From positions 1-37,908 of the forward strand of contig JAAYKB010000093.1 of assembly GCA_012522615.1 (NCBI GenBank): 37,908 nucleotides of DNA. Reading direction: 5' to 3'. A program made the position numbers and the translations under genes. The notes beneath the pieces were generated by a model. The model was not told where the DNA came from and made no database searches. It saw nothing but the letters and a program-made list of their open reading frames with translations. Shown here piece after piece: positions 8,673 through 17,233 of the stretch. This stretch comes from Clostridiales bacterium (GTDB taxonomy: Bacteria > Bacillota > Clostridia > Oscillospirales > Acutalibacteraceae). Each line of letters begins with the position of its first letter. The stretch's first letter is position 1.

Positions 8673-9592
8673 CGACCCCTCCTGACGATTATGCGATTTT
8701 ACATTATGATGACAGCTTTGAGGGGATGCTCACCGCCGTATTTGAATCGTATACCCGCAAGCCCGTGCCGATAAGTATTGTCGGACAGCAGCATCAAAAA
8801 CGACTGGACGTCCAGTATATCACAATAGAAACGGATTTTCGCAAATCGGAGAGGGTTATCGACGGTATCAACCGGATTATGGGAGGAGACGCATATGAAA
8901 GGGTGTGGACCGGCTTTCTCTCCTGCAATCCCGACAAGGAGGACATCATTTACAAGTATATAAGGTTTGGTATGAAGGTGGGACACAAGGTGCATTTTCA
9001 CCTGACCGATCGGCGGGTGATGAATATGGATAAGCTTGTGAAGCTGGTCGGAAGGGAATCGAGTCTGCAGATTGAGTTTGTTCGCTTTTCACGTATGGAG
9101 GGCGGGGTGTTTTACGGCAGGATTGAGCCTGATAACGATGTGCTCCCGCTGATGATGCCGTTTTTCGCCGACCGGTTTAACACACAGCCGTTTATCATCC
9201 ATGACACCCGCCGCCAGACCGCCGGATTATATGACACGCAGGAGTGGTACATCCGCTCCGCCGAAGGTATTACAATGCCGGAGTATTCGGATGACGAGAT
9301 GAAGTACCGCGCTCTTTGGAAGCGGTTTTACAATACCATTGCCATCAAAGAGAGAATAAACCCCAACCTGCGCCGCCAGCATATGCCAAAGAAATTCTGG
9401 AAAAATATTATCGAGATGAGTATGGTAGACGGCGCAAAGCCTACCGCCCTGCCGTCCGATATCAGCAGGTCAAAAGATGCCGAACGGTTTTTAAATCCCT
9501 CGCCGCTGCCCCAGGACAAGATTGGCACGTCCGCGGAAAGTCAGGAACTGCGCCTGCCTGCCGATACTGGAAGTCAAGCTGCAAAAAAATAA
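8651..9592 (+). CDS. DUF4130 / TIGR03915 probable DNA metabolism protein
   Basis: 313-residue partner of the radical SAM protein. N-terminal residues contain the family opening ILHYDDSFEGMLTAVFE, and the C-terminal half has the DUF4130 signature KYRALWKRFYNTIAIKERIN followed by MPKKFWKNIIEM. In many genomes this domain is fused to a uracil-DNA-glycosylase-like domain (TIGR03914); here the protein ends after about 40 low-complexity residues and no glycosylase motif is visible, so it is the stand-alone form. The start at 8651 has GGGAGGTG eight bases upstream, inside the preceding gene. Thought to act with the radical SAM enzyme in DNA repair or modification; the reaction is unknown. Confidence 0.9.
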   Translation: MAEILNVTTPPDDYAILHYDDSFEGMLTAVFESYTRKPVPISIVGQQHQKRLDVQYITIETDFRKSERVIDGINRIMGGDAYERVWTGFLSCNPDKEDIIYKYIRFGMKVGHKVHFHLTDRRVMNMDKLVKLVGRESSLQIEFVRFSRMEGGVFYGRIEPDNDVLPLMMPFFADRFNTQPFIIHDTRRQTAGLYDTQEWYIRSAEGITMPEYSDDEMKYRALWKRFYNTIAIKERINPNLRRQHMPKKFWKNIIEMSMVDGAKPTALPSDISRSKDAERFLNPSPLPQDKIGTSAESQELRLPADTGSQAAKK

Positions 9593-9640
9593 CCGCCAAC
9601 CGCTTACAATCGCAGGCTGACGGTTAATCCGAATATTTTT
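9591..9640 (+). terminator. Probable terminator of the radical SAM cassette
   Basis: AACCGCCA (9591-9598) pairs with TGACGGTT (9618-9625) with one mismatch and is followed by a T-rich run. The loop is long, so this is a moderate call; metK converges from the other side. Confidence 0.5.
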
Positions 9641-10832
9641 ATTTTAAACCAAGATATTCGCGAAGCTTAGCGGTTTTATCGGTTTTTTCCCATGCAACGT
9701 CCAAATCCTCGCGCCCGATATGCCCGTATGCCGAAAGCTGCCGGTAGATTGGGCGTCTTAGGTCAAGCTGCTCGATTATGGCCGCCGGACGGAAATCAAA
9801 CACAGCCGATACAGCTTTTGCAAGCTCATCATCCGGCACGATTCCGGTTCCCTCGGTATCTACCACAACCGATACGGGACGGGCAACACCTATGGCATAA
9901 GCAAGCTGGAGCTCACAGCGTTTCGCAAGTCCGGCTGCGACAACATTTTTGGCGGCATAACGCGCCATATAACTTGCCGAACGGTCAACCTTGGTCGGGT
10001 CCTTGCCCGAAAAAGCGCCGCCGCCGTGCCGCGCATACCCTCCGTAGGTATCAACAATAATCTTGCGTCCGGTAAGCCCGCTGTCGCCCTGCGGTCCCCC
10101 GATGACAAACCGACCGGTCGGATTGACAAAAACCTTGGTTGCATCGTCGTACAGTTGCTTTGGGATAATCGGCAGAATAACATGCTCGATGATGTCCTTG
10201 CGGATGGTATCGAGCGAGATATTGTCGCTGTGCTGTGTTGAGACCACTACGGTATCTATACGAACCGGTCTGTTACCGTCATATTCCACCGTGACCTGAG
10301 TTTTACCGTCTGGACGAAGATACGGAAGCTCCCCGTTTTTACGCAAATCCGCGAGCCTTTTCGCAAGCTTATGTGCAAGAGAGATAGGCAGAGGCATAAG
10401 CTCGGGCGTTTCATCACAGGCATAGCCGAACATCAGTCCCTGATCTCCCGCGCCGATGCGGTCATACTCAGAACCGTCCGGTGAATTGCCGCGTATCTCA
10501 AGCGCCTCGTTTACCCCCATGGCTATATCGGGCGACTGCTCGTCGATTGCGGTCAAAACCGCGCAGGTGTCGCCGTCAAACTTCTGTGCGGCGTTGTCGT
10601 AGCCTATATCCCGTATAACCTGCCGCGCAATCTTGGGTATATCGACATAACAGCAGGTCGAAATCTCACCGACAACAAGAACAAGACCGGTTGTGGCAAT
10701 ACATTCGCACGCGACATGAGCCGCCGGGTCCTGTTCGAGTATCGCATCGAGCACCGCATCGGAAATCTGGTCGCAGACCTTGTCGGGATGCCCTTCTGTG
10801 ACCGATTCGGAGGTAAAAAAGCGCTTTTCCAT
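9639..10832 (-). CDS. metK: S-adenosylmethionine synthetase
   Basis: Makes S-adenosylmethionine from methionine and ATP in the cytoplasm, which also supplies the adjacent radical SAM protein. The 397-residue protein has the signature GHPDKVCDQISDAVLD near the N-terminus, GAGDQGLMFGYA (ATP-binding hexapeptide motif), and GGGAFSGKDPTKVDRSA (P-loop-like motif). Length matches the family. The start MEKRFFTSES at 10832 is chosen over an in-frame start at 10859 because AAAGGAA lies about ten bases upstream of it. Own promoter at 10942-10969. No SAM riboswitch was recognised in the short leader. Confidence 0.97.
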   Translation of the reverse strand: MEKRFFTSESVTEGHPDKVCDQISDAVLDAILEQDPAAHVACECIATTGLVLVVGEISTCCYVDIPKIARQVIRDIGYDNAAQKFDGDTCAVLTAIDEQSPDIAMGVNEALEIRGNSPDGSEYDRIGAGDQGLMFGYACDETPELMPLPISLAHKLAKRLADLRKNGELPYLRPDGKTQVTVEYDGNRPVRIDTVVVSTQHSDNISLDTIRKDIIEHVILPIIPKQLYDDATKVFVNPTGRFVIGGPQGDSGLTGRKIIVDTYGGYARHGGGAFSGKDPTKVDRSASYMARYAAKNVVAAGLAKRCELQLAYAIGVARPVSVVVDTEGTGIVPDDELAKAVSAVFDFRPAAIIEQLDLRRPIYRQLSAYGHIGREDLDVAWEKTDKTAKLREYLGLK

Positions 10833-10941
10833 AAAAGTTTCATTCCTTTCGCGGGTCAATGTGCTTTAAGCCCGGCTCTATTGTTTATAAATCTCTATTT
10901 TACTATTCTGCCCGATATAACACAATTTTCATGGTGTAAAA

Positions 10942-10969
10942 AGTTTAACATAATCCTGTGTTTTGTCAA
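10942..10969 (-). promoter_or_regulatory. Promoter of metK
   Basis: On the minus strand, TTGACA (10969-10964), 16 bases, then TAAACT (10947-10942), in AT-rich DNA about 110 bases before the metK start. Confidence 0.5.
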
Positions 10970-10989
10970 TAAAAAATAATTTGCACCCT

Positions 10990-11550
10990 TTAACATGAAG
11001 AAATCCGCAATATATTTTTTCCGATTAACGGGGTGAGCAGGCGGTAGACGATAAGTGTTATGACGCAATTCAGCGCCCCTTTAAGCAGATTAAACGGGAT
11101 GATTGCAGGCAGAAGAAGCGCTATGACCGCGTCGCGCGGAACGCCCATAAACAGCGGTGTTAGGATAAGGTTCATGGGAATCATGACGGCCGTCATAGCC
11201 AGAGTGCCTGTTATAAGACCGAGCGCGGTTTTCCACCATTTCGGGTTGCAGGTATGGAAAATACCTACAAAAACCACCATCATTCCCGATGAAATAAAAT
11301 GCATGACAAAACCGACCCAGCCGTCGCCGCCCATAGCGAACGCCTGTATCAAGGCGGTGACAAGCAGCACCAGCAGCCCGGGTATAATACCGCCCAGCAT
11401 GGTACCGATAAGTACCGGAATACCTGCCATATCATAGATTAAAAACGGGGTGGCGGGGATGAGCGGGATTCGCACAAGTATCATCAATACGACAGCTATT
11501 GCAGACAGCATAGCCATAAATACAAGCTGAAACGTGCGACTTTTTTTCAT
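10990..11550 (-). CDS. ribU: Riboflavin ECF transporter substrate-binding S component RibU
   Basis: Membrane-embedded S component that captures riboflavin and hands it to the shared energy-coupling module (EcfA, EcfA', EcfT), whose genes are not in this window. The 186-residue protein has about six hydrophobic segments, and the N-terminal segment resembles other RibU proteins (MLSAIAVVLMILVRIPLIP, then FLIYDMAGIPVLIG). The ATG at 11550 is preceded by AAAGGAGT. An FMN riboswitch with a terminator lies directly upstream, which fixes the substrate as riboflavin or a close relative. Confidence 0.93.
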   Translation of the reverse strand: MKKSRTFQLVFMAMLSAIAVVLMILVRIPLIPATPFLIYDMAGIPVLIGTMLGGIIPGLLVLLVTALIQAFAMGGDGWVGFVMHFISSGMMVVFVGIFHTCNPKWWKTALGLITGTLAMTAVMIPMNLILTPLFMGVPRDAVIALLLPAIIPFNLLKGALNCVITLIVYRLLTPLIGKNILRISSC

Positions 11551-11631
11551 AATACATTACTCCTTTTTTGCTGCCCTGCGGTTATGTTGCAACCCGTGTT
11601 TGCCTGTAAATATCTTAATTACAGATAAAAA

Positions 11632-11653
11632 GCCCCGCGAAAGACCGCGGGGC
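11632..11653 (-). terminator. Expression-platform terminator of the FMN riboswitch
   Basis: GCCCCGCG (11632-11639) pairs with CGCGGGGC (11646-11653), followed on the minus strand by a T-run. It sits between the aptamer and ribU, so FMN-bound RNA should terminate before the gene. Confidence 0.88.
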
Positions 11654-11673
11654 ATCAAAAACACAGCGTTATC

Positions 11674-11801
11674 TGCATCTTCTTTCATCCGGACTATACC
11701 GTCGGCTTTGGGATCCAACCAAAATCGGCTTTCGCTCGCGGGCTCGTCGGCAAAACGCCGCATTACCGCCGGTGGGGAATCACACCCCGCCCCGAAGACA
11801 G
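11674..11801 (-). ncRNA. FMN riboswitch (RFN element) controlling ribU
   Basis: The minus strand contains the conserved RFN landmarks in order: CTTCGGGGCGGGGTG at the 5' side, GATTCCCCACCGGCGGTAA, paired arms with AGCCCGCGAGC, GGTTGGATCC-like sequence, then GTCCGGATGAAAGAAGATG closing helix P1. About 128 bases. A GC-rich hairpin plus T-run downstream indicates transcription-termination control of riboflavin uptake. Confidence 0.95.
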
Positions 11802-11840
11802 CTATATAATTTTTCGGCCGACTTAAAATCGCCGTAGATT

Positions 11841-11869
11841 ATATTAACGCATATATATTGTAATGTCAA
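11841..11869 (-). promoter_or_regulatory. Promoter of the FMN riboswitch-ribU transcript
   Basis: On the minus strand, TTGACA (11869-11864), 17 bases, then TAATAT (11846-11841). The -35 contains the stop codon of spoIIE, so the two units are packed end to end without a visible terminator between them. Confidence 0.6.
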
Positions 11870-14259
11870 GACCGTTTATTGCCTGCGTTTGACCTGTATT
11901 GCCTGCGTTTGACCTGTATCGCCAGAACCGTAATGTCGTCCTCATGCTCTTCCTGCATCCGTCGTGCGGTGAGAGAGATATCCTCGACAAGGGTTCTGAG
12001 CGAATCCGATTTTGCGTTAAACGAACGCAGCCTTTCCTCCACCCATTCAACACCTCCGCTAAACACGCCGTCGCTGCACATCAACAGTATATCGTCGTCA
12101 ACCAGGGTATCCTCGCTTCTTTCGGCGCGGATATCACGAAGTATGCCGACGGGCAGAGACGACTTCTCGATACGCGAAACCCTGCCCATGCTGCACAAGA
12201 GCGAGGGGGATGCTCCGGCCTTGCGAAACTCTATCTTCCCGCTGAATAGGTCGAGCGAGAGAATATCAAGGGTAGCCAGGCTTTCATCTCCCGACTTGAC
12301 CATCAATGCCGAGTTGACCATGCGGATTACGCTGTCCGGACCGAATCCGGCCTGAATCAAACGTGAGGTCAGACCCGATGCCATAGCTCCGTCAACTGCC
12401 GCCCGCCCGCCGCTGCCCATCCCGTCGCTTAATACGGCATACCACCGCCCCGAACCGTCGGTAAATGTTTCATAGGCATCTCCGCAAAGCCTTTCTCCGG
12501 TACATTGGAGCTGGGCGCTGCCGGATGTGACGGTGAACATAGGCTTTTCGGTCATGGCAATTTTTATAAAATCGCCCAGCCTTGTAACCACAGGATGGTC
12601 AAGCTCCCGTCCGCAGGCGTCGCCTATTTCACGCTGCCATTTTTCACGGTTCAGCCTTATTCCGGTATCACAAGCCAGTATTTCAACCGTCATACGTCCG
12701 CCACGGCCCAGCATACAGACCGCATCCTGAACGGTCAGCCCGTTTTCTTCGCATACGGCGACAACACGTGTGGCGGCGTCGGAATCGACCCGCTCGGTTT
12801 TTGAAAAATCCTGTGATAGCTCGTCCAGCATATCCGACATACCGGCAAACTGGTCGGTAACCACGCCGCGGATTTCGGAAAGCCTGCGCCATGCTCCTTC
12901 CCGCACGGCATATTCGAGATAACCAGTGTTGATTTTGCGGAGGACCTCATCCATGCGTTTACAGCGATGCGCAAGGGCTTTGGGGACATCCTCCCGAACC
13001 GCAGCCCCCTTTTCACGCAATACCGGCGTCAACTCGTTAAAGGCCTGCATGGTATTGTTGAACTGGTTATCCCAGCACTGCATCCTAAGACCGCATACCC
13101 GGCATACGTCATCGGAAACGCTTCTGTAAACCGTACCGAGATCCGGCGCGCTCAGCCCCGCAAGCTTGCTTGAAACTGCGTCAACCGTCTGAGCTACCTC
13201 TTTCATGGCCTTTGAGGCGTAATCAAGGCGCATGACAACCGAGCGGCGCAACCCCTCCACCGCCGGGAGGTCTCGCGAGTGGACAAAAAACCTGTTTATC
13301 AGACGGTCGACAGATGCCGGCATCACAAGAAAGATAAGACAGGACGCCATCATCTCGTATGCTCCGATAATGACGGCGGTATCCTTGCCCGTGGTTATGA
13401 CGGATATCAGATTGGCGGCCATGAAGGCACCCGCCGAGGCAAACCGCCCGTAACGTGCGAAGATTCCCGCGACCAGCCCGCCGAACGAGAACGCGGCCGC
13501 CAGATATAAATACTCTGTTCCCGTCATCGCCATGGCAAGTCCCAGCACAATACCCGCGATGCTTCCGCCCTGCTCCTTGCTGCACCGTGCCAGAAGCAGA
13601 ATTATAACCCCCGCGGCAATCCTGCCCGGGGCAATCCCGCTGAACGAAAAGGCGGTTGCCGCCATCAGCACAATGGCGCCTGTCATTACTATACTTGCCT
13701 GCTGCTGGGCTGTAAGCATGCCGTGCGGCTCGTCGCTTGCAATCAGGGTAAGGGCGCTGCGGAAGAAATAGGCCGAGCCTCCCGCAAGCAATCCTTCGGC
13801 GGTTGTAAGAAAGATACTGTATGCATTAAGTCCGTTGACGGCGGACATTGCAAGTCCGGTAGCTTCAATTGACAAAAATGCGATTATCGGTGAGAACAGG
13901 GGATGTCTGGCGGCCGATTTTATGCCGCTCAACGACCACTTTATTCCCGCGACGGCGGCCAATGCCGCGGCATATCGCAGAGGAACAACCGCCCCTCCGG
14001 GCAGCAGATACCCCGCCATTGTAAATATGTACACCAAAGCGGCTCCCGCGCCCGGCACGGCGGCGGCAAAGCTGACCCCAAACGGCGCCATGCCCCCGTA
14101 AACGCTCGCCCTCGGCATAAAAAGGCCCACCAACGCCCACACAAGCATAAATACAAGCTGCTTTGCAATACTGTTTTCACTGTGATGCGCTTCCCGCGAG
14201 GCTATCTCCCTATCATGGGAATGCCCCTCCGCGCCTGCCAAAACCTTTTGCTTCAACAT
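11866..14259 (-). CDS. spoIIE: Stage II sporulation protein E (SpoIIE), PP2C phosphatase
   Basis: Membrane serine phosphatase that dephosphorylates SpoIIAA at the asymmetric septum and so activates sigma-F in the forespore. About 797 residues, close to the 827 of Bacillus subtilis. The N-terminal third has about ten membrane segments, the middle is the regulatory region with a cysteine-containing stretch (DDVCRVCGLRMQC), and the C-terminal PP2C domain has DGMGSGGRAA and LMCSDGVFSGG with metal-binding Asp residues. ATG 14259 is preferred (AGGA eight bases upstream); ATG 14268 and earlier in-frame starts are possible. The last codons lie in a 20-bp tandem duplication that extends the C-terminus. 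It marks the organism as spore-forming. Confidence 0.95.
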   Translation of the reverse strand: MLKQKVLAGAEGHSHDREIASREAHHSENSIAKQLVFMLVWALVGLFMPRASVYGGMAPFGVSFAAAVPGAGAALVYIFTMAGYLLPGGAVVPLRYAAALAAVAGIKWSLSGIKSAARHPLFSPIIAFLSIEATGLAMSAVNGLNAYSIFLTTAEGLLAGGSAYFFRSALTLIASDEPHGMLTAQQQASIVMTGAIVLMAATAFSFSGIAPGRIAAGVIILLLARCSKEQGGSIAGIVLGLAMAMTGTEYLYLAAAFSFGGLVAGIFARYGRFASAGAFMAANLISVITTGKDTAVIIGAYEMMASCLIFLVMPASVDRLINRFFVHSRDLPAVEGLRRSVVMRLDYASKAMKEVAQTVDAVSSKLAGLSAPDLGTVYRSVSDDVCRVCGLRMQCWDNQFNNTMQAFNELTPVLREKGAAVREDVPKALAHRCKRMDEVLRKINTGYLEYAVREGAWRRLSEIRGVVTDQFAGMSDMLDELSQDFSKTERVDSDAATRVVAVCEENGLTVQDAVCMLGRGGRMTVEILACDTGIRLNREKWQREIGDACGRELDHPVVTRLGDFIKIAMTEKPMFTVTSGSAQLQCTGERLCGDAYETFTDGSGRWYAVLSDGMGSGGRAAVDGAMASGLTSRLIQAGFGPDSVIRMVNSALMVKSGDESLATLDILSLDLFSGKIEFRKAGASPSLLCSMGRVSRIEKSSLPVGILRDIRAERSEDTLVDDDILLMCSDGVFSGGVEWVEERLRSFNAKSDSLRTLVEDISLTARRMQEEHEDDITVLAIQVKRRQYRSNAGNKRS
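11880..11919. repeat. 20-bp perfect tandem duplication at the spoIIE 3' end
   Basis: The 20-mer GCCTGCGTTTGACCTGTATT-like unit occurs twice in tandem (11880-11899 and 11900-11919, differing only in the last base). Because 20 is not a multiple of three, the second copy shifts the reading frame past an ancestral TAA. Confidence 0.9.
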
Positions 14260-14363
14260 CCTCACCATCCTAAAAATTAGACGTTCCGTTCCGTATGTAT
14301 GGCGCGAATTATGGTTTACGGCGGTTACCAACCGTTGAAAACCAAAAATTATTGCATAAACTA

Positions 14364-14404
14364 TACAGCCGGTAGATACCATTATATGGCACCTATCGGC
14401 TGTA
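14364..14404. repeat. Imperfect 12-bp inverted repeat upstream of spoIIE
   Basis: TACAGCCGGTAG (14364-14375) and CTATCGGCTGTA (14393-14404) are inverted copies with one mismatch, and a smaller CCA/TGG pair lies inside. There is no T-run next to it, so it is either a weak terminator of the PBP gene or a control element about 105 bases ahead of spoIIE. The rest of the 14260-14578 gap shows no gene that I can support. Confidence 0.6.
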
Positions 14405-14578
14405 ATTGTGTCGCATCAGGGCTTTATAAAATGTTTTTTTAAGGCGAAAGTTATATAACAAGTGAAGATTACTTGGGAAAATGACTGCCGTCGCTCAAAT
14501 AATGTTCGGTTTTTTGTGCAGTCGATATATTAACAGTCGGTAGAATTCCGATTCCATAGCGGAGGGCCTGACGGAGAA

Positions 14579-16201
14579 TTACCTTATGCCGTTTGTCTCC
14601 CGCAGGGTTTTAAGCATCGAAAGCTCATCACATATCTGCCTGAAGGTGGTAGCCGGCATTCCGCCCGAGCCTTCGTAATCCTCCGCCAGTACAACAATAA
14701 CATACTCGGGCTTTTCTGCCGGATAAAAGCCCGCATACCATCCCTGAACAACGGCTTCACCGTCTACAACCCACCCGGTTTGAGCGGTGCCGGTTTTACC
14801 CCCCGCTCCTCCGATTGACGGAGCGCCGTGGGTTCCCGTCCCGTTTTCAACCGCATAAATCATCATCTGCCGGAGCTTGTCGGCGGTGGCTTCCGAAAAG
14901 ACGGTCTGGACGGGTGCCGGAGCCTGCTCGGTCAAAACGCCCCTTGAATCCACCGTACCTCTAAGCAGGGTCGGACGTATTATATTGCCCCGGTTGACAA
15001 CCGATGATACAAGTTGGGCGATATGGACCGGGGATGCCATGAGAGAGCCCTGGCCGAAGGCAAGGTTGCCGACTGCGGCGGGAGATGCCAGCTCGGTATC
15101 CGACGGCAGCACCGCCCGCGCGGTTTTCCATCCCTCGGCAAGGATTATCGGCCTGTCAAAACCCAGCGCGGTCGACATGTCGTAAAGCTGCTGGCCCCCC
15201 GCTTGAAGGGCGAGCCGGATGAAATACGGATTGCAGGACTGGGCGAAGGCGTCGAGCATTCCAAGTGTGCCGTGTCCCAGACGGTTGTGGCAGTGGAATT
15301 TGACGTCGCCGATACTGTGACTGCCGGTGCATTCAAATCTTGTGGTTATCGGTATCCCCTTTTCAAGGGCGGCCGCAGCAGTGACAATCTTGAAGACCGA
15401 CCCGCAGTTGTAGTTGCTCAGGGCACGGTTAATCAGGGGGGAATCCTTGCTTTCCAAAGCTTGGTGAAGGCTGGCGGGCTGGAAATCCGGCAGACTGACA
15501 AGGGCAAGAATCCGTCCGGTGTCAGGTTCCATAATCACCACTGCGCCTTTTTTGAGGTTTTCTTTGGCCACCGATTCGGCAATAATCTGTATATCCTTAT
15601 CGATGGTAAGCGCGACTCCGGCCTTGGCGTTATCAAGGGTGTTTGTCACAACCGGCTCGATTCCCTGTAAAGGCTTTCCCACAGCGTCCACCGCAAAGTT
15701 TACGGAAAGCTTGCCGGAGCATCCGGCAAGCAGTTCATCAAAAACCAACTCTGCTCCGGTTGCCCCCTTAATCCCATCGCCGTCCATATATCCGACCACA
15801 TGCGGGGCAATCAGGTCGCCGGTATACCTTGACGGGATTTCATATACCGACAGCTCGGGTGTGGGGGAGGGTAGGGCATTAATAACCGACACAACCGGCC
15901 GGCCCGCCTGCAGGCGGGATGTCAGTTCCTTTAAGCTTTCCTTGTCAAGACATTCGGAAAGGGCGGCAATCGCCTGCGGACTTGGGGTTGCAACGGCACG
16001 AAACTCTGTACCGGAGTTGACGAGCGGGCGAAGATGGCAGTCGTAAATGGTTCCCCGAATGTTGGCAACCGTAACCGTCAGCCCCGCCTGTCGCTCGGCT
16101 GCTTGGCTAAACTGCTGCCCCGAAAGGTAGTATATACGAAGCATAAGCCCGCCCAGCAGACCAAGAATTATAAGAAAGGATATTACAGACCGCTTATGCA
16201 T
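14579..16201 (-). CDS. Class B penicillin-binding protein (transpeptidase)
   Basis: D,D-transpeptidase that cross-links peptidoglycan outside the membrane. 540 residues: an N-terminal membrane anchor (about 6-26), a dimerisation region including NIRGTIYD (47-54), and a transpeptidase domain with all three catalytic motifs: SVFK with the nucleophile S268 and K271, SCN (322-324), and KTG (469-471). There is no glycosyltransferase domain and no PASTA repeat after KTG, so it is shorter than SpoVD. The position next to spoIIE suggests a sporulation or elongation role, but that is inference. ATG 16201 has AAGGGGG seven bases upstream. Confidence 0.93.
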   Translation of the reverse strand: MHKRSVISFLIILGLLGGLMLRIYYLSGQQFSQAAERQAGLTVTVANIRGTIYDCHLRPLVNSGTEFRAVATPSPQAIAALSECLDKESLKELTSRLQAGRPVVSVINALPSPTPELSVYEIPSRYTGDLIAPHVVGYMDGDGIKGATGAELVFDELLAGCSGKLSVNFAVDAVGKPLQGIEPVVTNTLDNAKAGVALTIDKDIQIIAESVAKENLKKGAVVIMEPDTGRILALVSLPDFQPASLHQALESKDSPLINRALSNYNCGSVFKIVTAAAALEKGIPITTRFECTGSHSIGDVKFHCHNRLGHGTLGMLDAFAQSCNPYFIRLALQAGGQQLYDMSTALGFDRPIILAEGWKTARAVLPSDTELASPAAVGNLAFGQGSLMASPVHIAQLVSSVVNRGNIIRPTLLRGTVDSRGVLTEQAPAPVQTVFSEATADKLRQMMIYAVENGTGTHGAPSIGGAGGKTGTAQTGWVVDGEAVVQGWYAGFYPAEKPEYVIVVLAEDYEGSGGMPATTFRQICDELSMLKTLRETNGIR

Positions 16202-16313
16202 ATATTATCCCCCTTTTTATTAAATTCCCGAGGATACCAACGGCTCGATTACCTTTAAGTTTGCCCGTTTTATGTATGATTTAACCATTCCACCCCCACA
16301 TCGGTATTAATTC

Positions 16314-16342
16314 TTGCTTTTTTTATTATATAAGGATATAAT
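16314..16342 (+). promoter_or_regulatory. Promoter of the 16458 membrane-protein gene
   Basis: TTGCTT (16314-16319), 17 bases, TATAAT (16337-16342). The predicted leader is about 110 bases. The PBP gene diverges from the same 256-base gap; no clear promoter for it was picked out. Confidence 0.55.
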
Positions 16343-16457
16343 GCATTCATAAAATTTACCTCAATAAAGGCATACTCCTATCGTCATGCGGGAATAATTG
16401 GAATCAAGCCAACTAACCGCAGTATTAAAATCGGCGACCGGAAAGGAATTGAAAGCC

Positions 16458-17171
16458 ATGTCGGACATAACCGAAAGCACAAAAAAAGCAGAGAAAACCG
16501 GGGAGAGGAAGCCTCGATTTACCACTGAAAACTGCTTGAACGGGATGCTTGCCGCCTCGGTGTTGCAGATTGTGCTCGCCCTGCTGCTCTATCTGCTGGC
16601 GTCGGTCAAGATGGAATTGCTCCTTATTGAAACGGCGGTTGGGGTTGCACTTACCCTGTCTGCATATTTTAAAGCTGACGAGCGTGTGCCATGTATCCTG
16701 CTTCGAGTAATTAATATATTTTTGCTATGCGGAGTTCTGGCGTTCGGCATCGGGATTATTGTTGCATCCTACTTTATGCTTGCGTCATCCGGCGAACCCA
16801 ATCTGCAAATCGAGTATTCACAGATTATTTGGATAATCCTGCCGTTTATCGTGCTGCCGCCGCTGCTTTTTCTGCAGACCGTGTTTGCAATTACGGCAAG
16901 ATACCGCAGAAGGTTTGACCTTGTGCTGGCGAGGATTAATGGGATCCTGGTTTTGGCTCTGTCGCTGATTCTCTGCTTTATTTCGCTGGAATATCGTCAG
17001 GGAGGCGAAAGGCTGATCCTTACCTCCTTTACCACGCCAAAGGTTTTTGGATATGATTTTACCATTGCTATTGATAATATCATTACACGCGCTGTTTTTT
17101 GTGTTTGCAGTATCGCATATGTGGTGTTTGCATTTAAGCTGCGCTCAATGCCTGACAAATCAAAAAAGTAA
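16458..17171 (+). CDS. Unrecognised multi-spanning membrane protein
   Basis: I do not recognise a family. The 237-residue product starts with a hydrophilic charged stretch of about 25 residues (many Lys/Glu/Thr) and then has about six hydrophobic segments, among them MLAASVLQIVLALLLYLLA and IIWIILPFIVLPPLLFLQ, ending in a short basic tail (KLRSMPDKSKK). No catalytic motif, signal for export or soluble domain is visible. ATG 16458 is chosen over in-frame 16398 because AAAGGAA lies about ten bases upstream. It is a single-gene unit with its own promoter and a strong terminator, divergent from the PBP gene. Confidence 0.75.
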   Translation: MSDITESTKKAEKTGERKPRFTTENCLNGMLAASVLQIVLALLLYLLASVKMELLLIETAVGVALTLSAYFKADERVPCILLRVINIFLLCGVLAFGIGIIVASYFMLASSGEPNLQIEYSQIIWIILPFIVLPPLLFLQTVFAITARYRRRFDLVLARINGILVLALSLILCFISLEYRQGGERLILTSFTTPKVFGYDFTIAIDNIITRAVFCVCSIAYVVFAFKLRSMPDKSKK

Positions 17172-17189
17172 AAAGAAAAAACCGTATAA

Positions 17190-17225
17190 AAAAATCGCCC
17201 GAAAATTTATCGGGCGAATTTTTGC
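17190..17225. terminator. Bidirectional terminator
   Basis: TCGCCCGA (17195-17202) and TCGGGCGA (17210-17217) form an 8-bp stem, with an A-run on one side and AATTTTT on the other. It serves the membrane-protein gene (plus) and the converging XRE regulator (minus). Confidence 0.9.
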
Positions 17226-17233
17226 GTTTTATT

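Noticed and set aside
10860..10989. Possible SAM riboswitch ahead of metK
   Set aside because: Looked for the conserved S-box core and a terminator on the minus strand; only a plain promoter and a short AT-rich leader are visible.
15014..15670. A 218-codon plus-strand open frame
   Set aside because: Antisense to the class B PBP transpeptidase domain; no RBS or family resemblance.
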